A program made the position numbers and the translations under genes. A stretch of DNA of 64,000 nt from Sipunculus nudus (Eukaryota; Annelida; Sipuncula; Golfingiida; Sipunculidae): contig CM049310.1 in assembly GCA_026874595.1 (NCBI GenBank), positions 5,270,001 through 5,334,000 on the forward strand, in the 5' to 3' direction. The notes below the pieces were generated by a model. It was not told the origin of the DNA. It saw only the letters and a program-made list of their open reading frames with translations, and searched no databases. Below are positions 11,420-25,800 of this stretch, piece after piece (the first letter of the stretch is position 1; every line of letters begins with the position of its first letter).

Positions 11420-13229
11420 GATGTTGGTCCTGTAAACAATGTATATACAAGTGTAAGATCAAATCAAAACCGGGGGGCCGTTTAATCGGGCTCGCCACGA
11501 TCCACGGGTCCGTTGTCCCTGATATAGGGCGGTGGATTTACAATAACTACACAGTCAGGCATAACTCTTAGCAACCAGACAAAAGGAAACAAGTCAGTCC
11601 ATTTGTATGAAAAAGTAATTAACGAAAGACATACAAAGTTATCATCCCATACCTAATTACCACATGTCCCAGTCTGCTATTTCTTAATGTGGAGGTTTTG
11701 GCTCTACATCTACTAGGCTGTCTAATTATTGTGACGTACATACATAAACTGTATGTATCTAAAACTGTGTGCTAAAACTTCCCTGCTGCCATATTGATCT
11801 GAATTCGGCAAGGCGGGTTCCCTAAACATATTTTCACAGTATACTGGCCACTTAACGATATTACAACCTGTGATACTGCCATCACTGGTCCTCCCCAACT
11901 AAACACTTCAATGTCACTCTTGCAAGCACTGCCTTAGACTTCTTTCTGAATATATCGAGCCCATTCTTTAGCATCAGTTCACCACTTGCTTCTCTAAAAA
12001 CAAAACCCCCCCCCCCCCCCCTTCTTCAAGCCAACTCGCTTCCCTAGTGGGAAACTTCGTACCTTACAGGTTCCCAACATATCAATTTGGTCCCTAGGAC
12101 AATCCCGCCATAGTACAATTAGTTATTGGCTGGCTGTTGCCGTAGGTTCCAATTCCAGTTTACACATGATATTTTTGTAGCATTTTCTACAAAATTCAGT
12201 GGGTTGTGGGATGAAATAGGCATTTAATAACAAAAGATAGAGTAGAACTTCCTGGAATATATGCAAGATACATTTATTTTATATCTGACCCACACAGAGT
12301 TCATTATGCACAAAAATCCACTAACAGTGGTGATCCAACAGAAGGCCATTGTTCGGTATCTGAATACATCAGTTTGTAAAGATCTGCAGTACAGAGCATG
12401 GCTTTGATAAAATTGCTTCATGTCAATGAAGTAAAAACAAAGTGGGAGTTGAAAAAGACCTATCATTAAGTACTAAAGGCAGGCTGTAATGTAATGGCAC
12501 TGTAACATGTATGTACAGCAAAACAAAAAAACATTGATAGACTTTTATGGTGGGGGTAATCGCCTCAATATTTTAAAATTGACTTGTTCAATTCTTAACC
12601 AATGTAGGTAGCCCTGGATTTCTGTTATTGTATTTTATATACTGGTGTCACCCAGGCCTGCTGTCTAACAAATATGAGGTACTGGATCTGTAATTCACCC
12701 CATTGCTGAAACCAAGGAACCTTTCAAAGATGCATTGGTTTGTGAGTAATATACAGCTGTGCGGCACAGCCTTCTCATCAAGCATTCAGAGTGCTCACCC
12801 TAGATAGGGGCCAACCGTGAAAATCTCACTGCTCCTGGGCTCAGATTTGAACTCTGGAGCTTTTGGCTTTGAGTTCTGACTTTTTCTGTGCTCTACCCCT
12901 AGACTAATCCACACAAGCCAGAAACTCAATTTGACAAACTTGACCTGAGACAGACAAAGAATTTTTACTCTTAATCCTTATTTAAATAATACTTTATAGG
13001 TCATATATGACATCCCACATTCTTACTTTGTTCCCAATTAACATCACCACCAGAGCCCTTATGCCCTGCCCTTTTGACCGAATTTAATTATAATGAGCCC
13101 CAAAAACTCTTCTACACAGAAGGTCTTCCTTCCAACAGCTCTATACAAAGCAATAATGACATCACAAAGGCCAATGATGTAGACATTGCATTGACTGATG
13201 TCCTCATCTGGATTCACTGCACTGATGAA
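11420..13229. other. Intergenic stretch upstream of CCNB1IP1
   Basis: Presumably holds the CCNB1IP1 promoter and leader exon, but I see no clear TATA box. A poly(C) tract lies at about 12007-12020. No coding region is supported here. Confidence 0.5.
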
Positions 13230-14627
13230 CTAGAATACGGGTCGTTGACACACGACTACTTGTATCCACAAAAATCAGAGTGGAACGGGTGAAGTGAGGC
13301 ATGGATTGAGTGGCAGGGGAAATAGAGTGAGGTGTGTTGCATATTAGCATGGATGTCTGCAGCTGAAAAGTATATGTAGGTTGCGCCACCTACCAATAAA
13401 TCCAGAAAGCTGTCCAAGTTGTATACATATGCAAAATTTTAGGCAGAGATGTCAAACCACTACATGTATATGAGTGATTTTATCCCACAGCAGACAAACA
13501 GAAGGACTTGTGCAAAAATGGTGGCAGGTGGCGCCACCAATTTTGTGTATGATTAAGAGCTATGTGAGATCTATACACATGCAAAATTTTAGGGGGATAT
13601 GTCAAACCATTCCTGAGATATAAGCTTGAATGTCTACAGCTTTAACATAAATGTAGGTGGTGCCACCTGCCAAAAAATTGAAAAAGCTTTCCAAGATGTA
13701 TAAACACACAAAATTTTCGGCAGATAAGGCAAACCACTTACAGAGATATGAGTGATTTTAGCCAACAGCAGACAAACAGACGGAAGCTGTGCAAAATTGG
13801 TTGCAGTTGGCCCCTCCAGTTTTGTGTATGATAAAAAGCTCTGTGAGATCTATACACATGCAAAATTTTGGCCCAATCGGTCCAACAGTTCCCAAGATAT
13901 GAGCTTGGATGTCTGCAGTGTTAACTAGAATGTAGGTGGTGCCACCTGTTATAAAATCAAGAAAGCTGTCCAGGATGTATAAACCAGCAAAATTTTAGGC
14001 AGATATGTCAAACCACTGCTGAGATATGAGTAATTTTTTTCCCACGGCAGACAAAATGACGGACGCTGTGCAAAAATGGTTGCAGGTGGCGCCACCAGTT
14101 TTGCTTATGATAAAGAGCTATGTGAGATCTATACACATGCAAATTTTCAGGAAGATACGTCAAACCAGTCTGGAGATATAAGCATGGATGTCTGCAGCGT
14201 GAACTTGAAGGTAGGTGGCGCCACCTGTCATAAAATCAAGAAAGCTATCCAGGATGAATGTGCATGCTGAATTTGAAGTGGATTAGTCAAACCACTGCAG
14301 AGATAGGAGTGATTTTAACCAGAAGCAGACGAACAGATGGACACTGCAAACATGGTTGCAGGTGGTGCCACCATTTTTTGTGCATGTTATAAAGCTATCC
14401 AAGGGCTCCATTTGTACAAATATTTTTTTCCTGATTGGTCAAACGGTTCCCGAGATATGTGGGTTTATGTGTGGAAACAGATGCACAAATGGACGCTGGG
14501 CAGAAAGGAAAGGTCAGAGGTCAACAGCAATTGGTTATGCACCAGTTCACATGTGACCCAATAATTGGTGTAAGTTTCGGAAAAATCAGTCCAGTAGTCT
14601 CATTGTATCCGCAAAACTTTGTTTTGC
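13230..14627 (-). mobile_element. Solitary Helitron-like element (family A)
   Basis: On the minus strand the 3' end is CCCGTATTCTAG followed by T. The 5' hairpin (GGCAAAACAAAGTTTTGC) has lost its outermost bases. The body repeats units with a GGTGGCGCCACC-like palindrome about every 130-150 bp (13387, 13530, 13660, 13940, 14083, 14215, 14360). This copy is outside any B array. There is no long ORF. Confidence 0.65.
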
Positions 14628-15119
14628 CTTCATTGTGAACTATCTTGCAATAATTTGGACTATTTTTCTCATACAAATTACGTGCCATGCGGGTAGGACA
14701 TTATTATTCATGCAGTAGTCAGAGGAATAGCTTCTGCAACATTTTGCCTGGAACTTTTTATACTGTCTCCTTTGTAAAATTGTACATGAGGAAAAAATCC
14801 CGGAAAACATGTAACATGGATACTCAGAAGGGGATCCAGGGGAGGGGTCCAGACCCCCCCCCCCCCCTCCTTTTTCATGCGCTTCAAGCTTTTTTAAGGG
14901 GTTCAGATAAAATCTTAGCAGCCTGGACCCCCCTTTTCCGGACCTGGTGATCAATTTTTTGGGTTTTTACTATTCCTCCTTGGTTGGACCCCCCCCCCCC
15001 TTTTCCTAAATCCTGGATCCGTCCCTGATACTGGTACTGACTACACATGTTCTGTTTAGGAGAGGTCTCCCAAATTATGCAAATTATTATATAGAACAGT
15101 TATTCTCATGATCATTTAT

Positions 15120-15744
15120 TATAGTCCGTTCCAGTACCCCTGTCCACCTGTTTTTTCACGATTATTTATTTGTGAACCGGAGAACGCCAAAACTGTTTGA
15201 CCTTGGGGAAGAAAGAGGAAAAAGCGTAGTAAACTATTATGGAAATAATAGCCTACCTTATGTAATTTTCCTGTAAACAATTTAAAACCATTTTATGAGT
15301 AACTAGTCTATTCTTTAACAACATCTTGCCACTTATCTGTTAAATGGGCATATCAGGGGATAGTGATGACGTCACAATAGACATGACGTACTAAAAAGGC
15401 ACCAACATTCACGGAACCAATAATCATGAGCTGCCGACCCCTGTTTACAGCGAGACTTGTATTCTCCGCGTGCACGCGCTTCACTGTTACGTCACATCCT
15501 TTTTATCCATATCCAAGGAGGATTAACAATGGCTGCATATTAGGGACGCCATGAACCACAGATACATTTGAGACATGTCAACCACGCCGTAAAGTTAATA
15601 ATATATATATCGTGAGTAGGTAAGGTACCAAAAATTACGCTTTTGCCTCTTTATGCCAACATTGCACATTTTGTTTGCCAAATTTGTCTTATATAGAGAT
15701 AATCGCGAAAAATCAGGTGGACAGGGGTACAGGAACGGACTATA
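15120..15744. mobile_element. MITE with 31-bp TIRs (full-length copy)
   Basis: The ends begin TATAGTCCGTTCC and continue with GTACCCCTGTCCACCTG; the right end is the exact inverse except for one base. TA at both edges suggests a TA target duplication (Tc1/mariner-like habit; inference). The 625-bp body is non-coding and rich in CpG. Confidence 0.85.
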
Positions 15745-16506
15745 AATTAGGCTATTGCTAGTAAGGTCACGTAAAATTCATGGTGAGGTCAATTCATTGG
15801 CTGATTGTCAGTGATTGAGCCAGCAAAAATGGATACCAGCCAAGGGAGGACCGCCCTTAAGCCAGTGTTGGAATATTTTTTAACTTTCGAACTCGATGTA
15901 TAACTACACAATTACAACAGAAAACAAAGCAGTATATACTGTTTCGCTCAAACCTCTGATTTTGTAGTCCTTCGTCCTGCACTCTCCGTGTGTTTAGACG
16001 CCGTGGTCAGAATGTGCTTTGGCGCGAGATGTAACAAACCTTGTGATTGGCTGAAAGGAAGGAAGGCGTGCTATAATGTTTAAACGGACTTCTCCATTTA
16101 TTTTAAATGCATAAATGAACCATCGCCTTTTCTATCCATCAAACAGATAATACGAAATTGTAATACACTTTCTTCCTAAAAGAAATATGAGCGCAATTAT
16201 TGTAGTTATAACTTTTACAGTCGGATAGTCGGAAGACGTACGGGAAGAATAGTTTTCCTGTGACACCATGGGCGATAATAGATAGGTCACTATGGGGAAT
16301 GCATGACAGGAACCTGACTTGGTAAGTAAAGGTAATGAGGTAATCATCCTGAAACATAACAGGTGCCACTCTCCAAATTTTGTCGTATCAGACAAAGCTA
16401 GATCCGTCCACTGTTCTACTGTTCGTTAAATCCATGGTTGAAACCTGTGTTGGTTACATAGCTGATGTGATGTCTAAGTAATGATTGTGTCTCATGATAG
16501 ACATAC

Positions 16507-16953
16507 TTTATGAGTATCTAGTCTATTTTTTAGCAACATCTTGCCACTATTCTGTGAAATGGGCATATCAGGGAATGGTGATGACATCATAATAGATGTG
16601 ATGTACTAATATTAGTAATAAGGCACCAACATTCATGGGACCAATGATCAAGAGCTGCTGACCTCTTTAAACAGTGAGACTTGTATTCTCTGTGTGCACA
16701 AGCTTCACTGTTACATTACTTTATATCCATATCCAAGGAGGATAAACAATGGCCACGCCATGAACCACAGATATATATGAGAAATTTCAACCAGGCAGTA
16801 AAGTAAATAATATTTATATGGTGAGTAGGTAAGGTACCAAAAATTACACTTTAGCCTCTTTATGGTATTGGTGCAAATTTTGTTTGCCAAAATTGTCTTC
16901 TGTAGAGATAATTGCAAAAAATCAGGTGGACAAGGGGTGTGGAATGGACTATA
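16507..16953. mobile_element. Truncated, CpG-decayed copy of the same MITE
   Basis: Matches 15293-15744 of the full-length copy in order, ending GGAATGGACTATA, but lacks the left terminus. Many CpG sites of the other copy are TG or CA here (for example gtgcacgcgcttc versus gtgcacaagcttc). Confidence 0.8.
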
Positions 16954-17639
16954 GTGAGGGTATTACTAATACAGTAATAGTGTCTTGACTCTTGTCATAA
17001 TAATGTAATTGATGTACTGATGATGACCAAATGATATTCCAGATTTAGATATCAGTACTCCAACCACACTTGCAGTCATAAATGGCATTCGACTGAACTG
17101 CCTTCACAATTGCTGTGTAAGCATGGTGTGGTCATTGCTGAAATTTACTCTGAGATTATTACTATATAGTTGGTTTCAGTTTTATATTGTTACATATATC
17201 TGTTTATAATACGCAGGCATTCTGATTCGTGAGGCACTAGCCCTGTGCGTTGCTATGGGAACTGCACCTGCTAAACACTAGAGAGTTAAATCAAAGCCTT
17301 GGATCTGGACACTCTGTTGATGTAAATTTTTTTTTGTTATACTGTGTAATTGTATTGATTTACTGTATTGTGTATTACACATCCACTTTGCTCATGCCTT
17401 TTCAACCTTTTATGACATCAAGACTGTTTTATCATAATAATATTCCCATTGCCAGCAAAACAGATATGAGCTCAGTGAATATATATGTGCAGACCAGACC
17501 ACCTGCTGGTCTGGTACATATAAGCTGTCCCGTCCAGGTCCGGTCCAGCAGTTGGCGGTCAGTTAGGTGGACTGGTCTAAGCAGTCTTGTCCATTTATGA
17601 AATATCAATAAAAATGTTAGCAGGGCACAAATAGTCACC

Positions 17640-18170
17640 CATGGACCTCAAAACTACTTTGTAAATATCTAAGGAGGTCAATAAAAAATCTCCTAGGAAA
17701 CCTGAAATTAGGTCAGTGCGACCTATTTCTCGCAGCAATGGGGCTTGTAAGTAACCCCCCCCCCCCAGAATAATTAAAAATTTGATACAAAACCTCCATA
17801 ACCTTGATAATTAATGCATGGATTGTCATAAATATTGCCTTGAATATTGACTAATTTTGTCAGCTCCAGAAAAAAGGTGGCACCACCTTTTTTTAATGAG
17901 TTTTTGCTATTTTTGAGACTGTCAAATGACAGCAATCATGCCAGTTTCTCAGCTGTGGTTTCACCTGGTGTCCTGAAACCAGTTATGTTTTATAAAAATG
18001 ACCAGTTCCTTCAGTTGCAGAAGACAGGTAGTGCCACCTGTATTCTTTTGTCCAATCAAATCACAGCAATGTCAGTATTTAGATGTGATGTTATCTAGTG
18101 ATGCATTTATTGAACATAATTAGTTTCTTTAATTCCTGAAGACTGGTGGCACCATATATTTTTAGTTAAG
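17640..18170 (-). repeat. Family B-related monomers
   Basis: Segments such as 'aggaggtcaataaaaaatc' and 'aataattaaaaatttgatac', plus GGTGGCACCACC boxes at 17876 and 18145, resemble the B monomers. The best match is the sequence flanking the Helitron at 41.3 and 43.8 kb. The junction 'cttgataattaatgcatg' is uninterrupted here. A poly(C) run lies near 17757-17766. Confidence 0.6.
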
Positions 18171-18340
18171 CTGTGAGCTTATGGGAGGATGTGGCATCGT
18201 CCGTTGTCTGTTGTCCATCGTACCATCAATAATTATTATATAATCTCACTTTCATTTACTTAAAAGGCAACATGCGACTCATGTAAACTCTTTGTTGTCA
18301 GCTCTGTAATGCAACCATTTAAGAAGACTTATCCCAATTG

Positions 18341-21235
18341 TTTTTTTAGCTCAGCTGACTGTAAGTCATCTGAGCTTTAGCAATCACTCTTTGTCCGTCG
18401 GCCGTCCGGTCGTCTGTCTGTTAACAGGGCACAAATTGTAACCACTGGACCTGGAATTTTCTAACTACTCCAGAGAGGTCCATGAAAAATCTCCTTGGAC
18501 ACATGAAATTAAGTCTCTGTTACCCATTTTCTTGAGCTATGGGTCTCCAAAGTACCCCCCAGAAAAATGGAAAATTTGATTCAAAAGCTCAAGTATCTGA
18601 ACAACTCATGCATTGATCACCATGATTCTTTGCATAGATATTGATCATGGAGTGATTCATCAATTTCTGCAGGCTGGTGGCACCACCTGTATTTTTTCGA
18701 TTTTTTACGATTTTTTTCTCTCTATTTTTGAGACCTTAAAAGATGCGGTCATCTGTTAACAGGGCACAAATCGTAAAATGACTGGATCTAGAATCTTCTA
18801 TCTTGACATGCAGGGAGGCCCATGAAAAGTCTCCTTGGAAACCTGGAATTAGGTCTCTGTTACCCAGAATCTTCAAGCTATGGGGCTTTGAAGTACCCCC
18901 CAGAATAATTAAAAATTTGATACAAAAGCTCAAGTCTCTGAACAACTAATGCATTGATCACCATGATTCTTGCATCGATATTGATCATGGAGTGTTTCAT
19001 CTGTTTCTGCAGACTGGTGGCGCCACCTGTATTATTTTCACGATTTTTTCTCTGTTTATGATACCTGAAAAAGATGCGTTCATCTGTTAATAGGGCACAA
19101 ATCATAACGACTGGACCTAGAATCTTCTATCCAGACATGAGATGAGGCCCATGAAAAGTCTCCTTGGAACCCTGGAATTATGTCTCTGTTACCGAGATTC
19201 TTCATGCTATGGGGCTCTGAAGTACCCCCCTCCCCCAGAATAATGGAAATTTGATACAAAAACTCAAATATCTGAACAACTAATGCATTGATCACCATGA
19301 TTCTTTGCATAGATATTGATCATGGAGTGTTTCATCAGTTTCTGCAGACTGGTGGCGCCACCTGTATTTTTTCGAAATTTTACAATTTCTATCTCTATTT
19401 TTGATACCTTAAGAGAACCGGTCATCAGATATTGATCATGGAGTGTTTCATCAGTTTCTGCATACTAGTGGCGCCACCTGTATTTTTAAAAATATTTTTA
19501 CGATTTTTTCTCTGTTTATGATACCTAAAAAAGATGCGTTCATCTGTTAACAGGGCACAAATCATAACGACTGGACCTAGAATCTTCTATCTTGACATGA
19601 GGGGAGGCCCATGAAAAGTCTCCTTAGAACCCTGGAATTAGGTTTCTGTTACCCCAGATTCTTCAAGCTATGGGGCTCTGAAGTACCCCCCCCCCCAGAA
19701 TAATGGAAATTTGATACAAAAACTCAAATATCTGAACAACTAATGCATTGATCACCATGATTCTTTGCATGGATATTGATCATGGAGTGTTTCATCAGTT
19801 TCTGCAGACTGGTGGTGCAACCTGTATTTTTTTATTTTTTAACAATTTTTTTCTCTGTTTTGGATACCTTAAAAGATGCGGTCATCTGATAACAGGGCAC
19901 AAATCGAAACAACTGGACCTAGAATCTTCTATCTTCACATGCAGGGAGGCCTGTGAAAAGTCTCCTTGGAAACCTAAAATTATGTCTCTGTTACCCAAAA
20001 CAGCTATGTGGCTCTGAAGTATCCCCCAGAATAATGGAAAATTTGATACAAAAGCTCAAGTATCTGAAAAACTAATGCATTGATCACCATGAATTTTTGC
20101 ATTGATTTTGATCATGGAGTGTTTCATTAGCTTCTGCAGACTGGTGGCGCTATTTTTTCAATTTTTTAGATTTTTTTTTCTCTATTTTTGATACCTTAAA
20201 AGATGCGGTTAACTGATAATAGGGCACATATCATAACGACTGGACCTAGAATCTTCTTTCTTGATTTGCAGAGAGGTCCATGAAAAGTCTCCTTGGAGAC
20301 CTAAAATTAGGTCTCTGTTACCCAAAACCTCAGAGCTATGGGGCCCTGAAGTATCCCCCAGAATAATGGAAAATTTGATACAAAAGCTCAAGTATCTCAA
20401 CAACTAATGCATTGGTCATCATGATTCTTTGCATGGATATTGGTCATGGAATGTTTCATCAGTTTCTGCAGACTGGTGGCACCACCTATTTTTTTTTATT
20501 TTTTTGTGATTTTTTTTCTCTGTTTCTGAGACGTTTAAAGATGCGGTCATCCTTTAACAGTGCACAAATCGTAACCATTGTTCCTAGATTCTTCTTACTT
20601 GACATCCAGGGAGGTCCATGAAAAGCCTTCTTGGAAACATGAAATAAGGTCTCTGTTACCCATATTTTCCTAGCTATTGGGCTTATAAGAACCCCCCAGA
20701 ATAATTGAAAATTTGATACCAAAACAGGGCACAATTTATAACCATTCGACCTAGAATCTTCTATTTTGACAACCAGGGAGGTCCAGAAAAAGTCTTGGAA
20801 ACCTGAAATTAGGTCTCTGTTACCCATATTTTCCAAGCTATGGGGCTTATAAGCACCCCCAGAATAATTGAAAATTTGATACCAAAGCAGGGCACAAATC
20901 ATAACCATTTGACTGTATTCTTCTTACTTGACATCTTGAGAGTTCCTCAAAAGTTCTCCTCAGAAACTTGAATTGAGGTCACTGTGACCTATATTATCTG
21001 AGTTACAGGCCATGTTTGAGTACCCCAGAAATGATGCAAAATACACAAAAATTGCCAGATTCCTCAGGAGCAGCTGGATGGATTGTAATCAAATTTGATG
21101 TGCTTATGGGTGTTGATGAACTTCAGCTAATATGCATGAACTATGATGCCACCTACGTTATCTTAATTTGTTGCTGTGCAAGGACATATTGTCAACATGC
21201 CAGTGGGCTGAGCGTCATGACCCGTGGGTCACTTG
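18341..21235 (-). mobile_element. Helentron-like element E4 (family B array, no nested Helitron)
   Basis: The left edge is TTTTTTTAGCTCAGCTGACT; the right edge is GGGCTGAGCGTCATGACCCG then TGGGTCACTTG, next to a T. Six to seven B monomers of about 340 bp carry GGTGGC-type boxes near 18674, 19017, 19351, 19470, 19812 and 20477, followed by shorter decayed units. Unlike E1-E3 it has no family A insertion, so it represents the 'empty' form. Confidence 0.68.
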
Positions 21236-22525
21236 TGTTACAGGGTTGGGGTGTGGGAGATAACCACCCGAGTGGCGTGTTCAGTGTAAGGACATGCAGC
21301 AACCCCAATATTATTACACAGTATTCAGATGTGTGTTCATACTCAGTGGGGACATCAGTTTTAACTTTATGTGCAGTATCAACGAAAATACTGATACTGA
21401 CTCTGTAGAAAATCAGATTTAAATGTTGTCTTTATTGGTACGTGCAGCTCTCTGGGATGACGGTGTTTATAACAGTTATTTATTGATCCCCAGAGTGACA
21501 TTCTTAATCCTGAAGTTCTTACCTTGATGGAGGTGTGCTTGCCCTGAATACTGCCTGGTTATATATCTGTCATTGCACATTGAACTTGCAGGTCACTGTA
21601 ACAATAAGCCGGTAGTGTTTGTGATCCAAAACATGAGCAGGAATATTTACTGCACAAATTGTACATTGTTTGCTAAATAATGGTACAAAGGCTTGTATTT
21701 TACATGTTGGTTCATTGAATAATTAAACATCTTTTAATCACTCATCAATATAAATTGTCCACAGACAGGTTTGTAAATGGCTTTTTGTGTATCTATGCTC
21801 ATTCTTAACAACAGAAGTGATATAACTCATTAAGTGAGTTTGGCATACTGATAGTCGCCATACATCAGGGAGGGGTAGGTCAAATGTGGATGACCTTGAC
21901 ACAGGCCACCTTACTATGTTAACACGATAATTGAAAAGAATTTGAGGCACAGTCACCATATTTACACTCATGATGCATTATGTGCGAGGCTAGATTAAAT
22001 TTGAATATGGATGACCTTGATGCATTTTTCAAGATGACAGAGGTGATTTTGAAAAATGATAGTGGCACAATAACTTGAAAACACTGCTACACAGTCACCA
22101 TATACACACCATTGATGCATAACCTAGGTCAAGTTCAGATTTAGATTTCTAGGTCAGGTAGTATACCCTTCTCCTTTGCTAATGAACAGTGCAAATTCTC
22201 CCTGGTGTAACAATTTGTCACTTATATTGGATTTCCTACAAGAGGTACCCGCACTTCCATGAAAGGCGGGAGACAAACAAGATCTGTTCCACAGACCAAA
22301 CTTTCTGCTTCAGTATTAACTTAAATAGTATGAAATAATATAGTATGCAAAATGATTTTGAAATAAAGGGAGGTATTCCCTTATTGGATCAGTGTGTTGA
22401 CCACATCCTGCACATGTACCATTTGTTATCTTAATGAAGGCATCATAATACAAGTGGCTTTTCTTGTTATTCCAGGTGAAATACCTACAACTCTAGGTAT
22501 TGTGTAGACACTCGGAGGGGTACAA
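21236..22525. other. FOXRED1 upstream region
   Basis: Fragments of AGGTCA-type repeats lie around 21850-22160 (for example gatgaccttga). A likely 5'-UTR acceptor (ttgttattccag) ends at about 22474, 50 bases before the FOXRED1 ATG. No TATA box or other gene is evident. Confidence 0.45.
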
Positions 22526-22801
22526 ATGGCCAGCAGGTTGTGTCGGCATTTCCTGCGATATTACAGTCGGAACGTAAAAAGAAACCCACCTGCAGGGGAG
22601 GCAGGTGACTCATGGCAACCACTCAAAAATGAATTTGACATCAAACAGTGGTTTCAAAACCCCGAGCAAATCCGAAAGGTTCCAAGAGAAACAGATGTGC
22701 TGATTATTGGTGGCGGTGCCATTGGGTCTTCAGTCGCATACTGGTTGAAGCAGCGGCACCCAGAAGGGTTCTCATGTGTTGTGGTTGAAAAGGACCCATG
22801 T
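22526..22801 (+). CDS. FOXRED1: FOXRED1 coding exon 1
   Basis: 92 codons: presequence, then [19 protein letters not shown] (Rossmann FAD site) and VVVEKDPC. Donor TGT|GTATGT, phase 0. It is the first ATG of the open frame and gives the N-terminus expected of the family. Confidence 0.95.
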
Positions 22802-25800
22802 GTATGTATTTGATGTATACACTAAGTCTAATACAAGTTAAATAACAAAATCACTTTATTTCTAACATAAATATTGCACCAGTACATTTTTTTACCCAAA
22901 GTTGGCCCAATTTTTAATTGCTTTATTTGTTGCTTAAATATTGTGGTACATTTTATATTATGGTAAATGTTCATAAAACTTGGCACCAGTTATTTACTAC
23001 CCTATTTTTATCATAGCCTTTGTATGGTATTTTCATAAGCATGTGAATTCACAAATTATTAAGTGCTCTATTTGTACTATAAATATTGTTATGGTTTAAT
23101 TTTTACATAAGATGTGCCCTAAAAGTTGGCACAGTTTAAAATATAATTCATTTGTGCCTTAAATATACTAGTGTGTTCTTTCCAAAATGGATTTCAGATC
23201 TTATCAAACTTCACACACAAAACAGTTTTACCGGGTTCTTTACACCTGAATCAGAAATACTGGTTAACACAGGAAAACAGTGAAAATGGGGTTTTATTGG
23301 CTGGTATGTGACTTGTTATGTTATTTACAGTATACCAGAGCATCCACGGTCCTGTCAGTGGGTGGTATCCGACAACAGTTCTCACTGCAGGAGAACATAG
23401 AGATGTCACTGTTCTCTGCTAAATTTCTAAGAGAAATTAAAGAACACCTCAGTGTGTTAGGTGAGTTATTTTTCAGTCACAAATGTAAATTTTGAAGACA
23501 TTGTGTTATTAATATTCATATAAGGTTCAATTATTCATGTTTCTGTTAACTAACTGTTCAGACTTAACAGATTTAAAGATAGACTTTGTAGATGTCAGTA
23601 CATATGTAATTATTTAATGGGCAGGCATGTGAAGATTTTGCAGATGTGAAGAGTTTGCTGACATAACTATAGACTTTTCAAACACAAGTATATAATTTGT
23701 AGATATAAATACAGAGCTTTCAAATAAACATAAATGTAGACTTTACAGAAATAGACTTTTCAGATATATTTGTACACTTTGGAGATATCAGTGTAGACTT
23801 TGTAGGGACAAGTTTTGACTTGGCAGATGTGTAGGATATGCAAGCATGATTGTAAGCTCTGTAGACATAAGCACAGAATGAGCAGACATATGCGGACTTG
23901 GTAGACAAGTTTAGATTTTGTAGAAATAAGTGTAGACTTTGCTTGCACAATATTGACTTTCAAGACAAGACTTTGCAAACAAAAGTGTATATTCTGAACT
24001 TTGCAGACATGACTTCTGACTTTGCAGGATTTGCTTTTTTTTCTGTTTGAGACATGTAAACATTGTCACTGATGTTCCTCCAGATTTAAACTGGCATGGT
24101 TTAAAAAATTTAGAGGAAAACCTTAACTTGGGTTACCAGTATGTAGTTTTTAGCCAGTACCAGTAGGAAAATAGGACACCTTGAACCAACACTTCTGTAA
24201 AATTCATAAAATCCTGTCGTGCTGTATATCCATACCTAGTAGAGATAAGAGCTGACTTTGCAGGCATAATGGTAGGCTTTGGAAATGTAAGTGTTGACTT
24301 TGCAGCCTTAATCATTGACTATGCATAGTTTTTGCCATCAATGTTCATTGATAACAAATGTGGTAGTATATAAGACTACTATTTGAATACTTAACATATA
24401 TTTTACATATGTGCAATTGACTTCCACTGATTCATGTAAAAGCAGTTAAGCATATGCTTTAGTATATAGAGTGTCATTAAAAAATTGATATACTTATAGA
24501 GTCCCTTTAGGAGTCCTTTTATTTAGTAGTTATGTTATTTTCCAGGACTTGACCCTCCTGATGTGCAGTTTAACCCACAGGGGTACTTGTTCTTGGCAAC
24601 AGAAAAAGGAGCAGAGACCCTCAAGACTAATTACGACTTACAAAGGTCAGGATCATGAATATTCATCAGGAAACAGTTGAATCAGAAGATGATCCTTCTT
24701 TATATAAGTTGTTGTAGTTTTGAATATCCTAAATGCACTTTTTAAATTAAAACTCCATTGTTCCACTGATAGCAAATGTTCTTAACTTAATTACTGATCA
24801 GAGGAAAGTTCACAATTCTTTTAAGACAAAATGTTTTTTTGCTATTATTATCTGAAAAAGTTGTTAGATTTCAAAATTAAATTGATCATTTCATCTTTAT
24901 TATGATGTGATAAATGGTTCTTTTTTATGCAGCAAGCTAGGTGCCAAAGTGGACTTAATGAATCAGACACAACTCAAGGAAAAATTTCCATGGTTGAAAA
25001 CAGATGATATAGAGTTAGGAACATACGGTAAGCCATGACAATGATGACATATGTCAATTTTGTTGAATGAAAAACATCTGGCTTTTACTTGCCCTACAAA
25101 AATCAATGATTTTAAGAAGGAACACAGAGTATGTTGCACATGATTGTGTAGTAAATCAGTTGTAATTTCATGATCTGTCATCAGTAAACATGGGTTGACC
25201 TCTACTGACCATTCATTGCAAATAATCAGTTGTTTAGGAGTATGAATGTTTTACAGAGCCCTGTATACTGGCTTAAGTGATATACACACCTACATGTTTA
25301 CTTGTATATGTAATAATTCTATAGCTGGTATGGGAGTGTAGTGATTTTGGTATGAAGTTATTAGTAAACACAGACTTTTAGAGAGTTAGCTTGCATGAAA
25401 AAAATAAAAATGAAAGCATACATTTCTTCATAAGAAAACCTATGTTATGTGCAAAACTTAGTAATCAATTATGGCACTGCAAGATCAGATTGTTTTACAC
25501 AAACTGATTGGTCAAAGATTATAATTAATCATTGGTCCATGACTAGTTATCTAGTGCATCATTAGGTATTTTCTTTATTCATCTGCTGGCTCCATCATTT
25601 CTTTGTTCACATTTATGATTGCAGGTTTGGAGAATGAAGGCTGGTTTGATCCATGGGCTCTCTTACAAGCCTTCAAGCTTAAAGCAATATCCCTGGGCAC
25701 AAAGTACGTGGCAGGGGAATGTGTAGGCTTCACACATGAAGAGAAAATGAGAGGCACTGCACACGGTGACCCCACTGTAATCAGACATAAGACATGTAAT

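Noticed and set aside
14640-14954. Overlapping 87- and 104-codon frames on opposite strands
   Set aside because: Both owe their length to poly(C)/poly(G) tracts coding proline or glycine runs; no splice or domain support.
20486-20908. 140-codon minus-strand open frame, and many 60-90-codon frames like it across 4-6, 18-21, 30-33 and 51-54 kb
   Set aside because: All lie in family A/B monomers and recur with each monomer; they have no domain and are broken in sister units.
21016-21408. 130-codon plus-strand open frame
   Set aside because: Overlaps the end of Helentron-like element E4, including its terminal palindrome; no protein-like composition.
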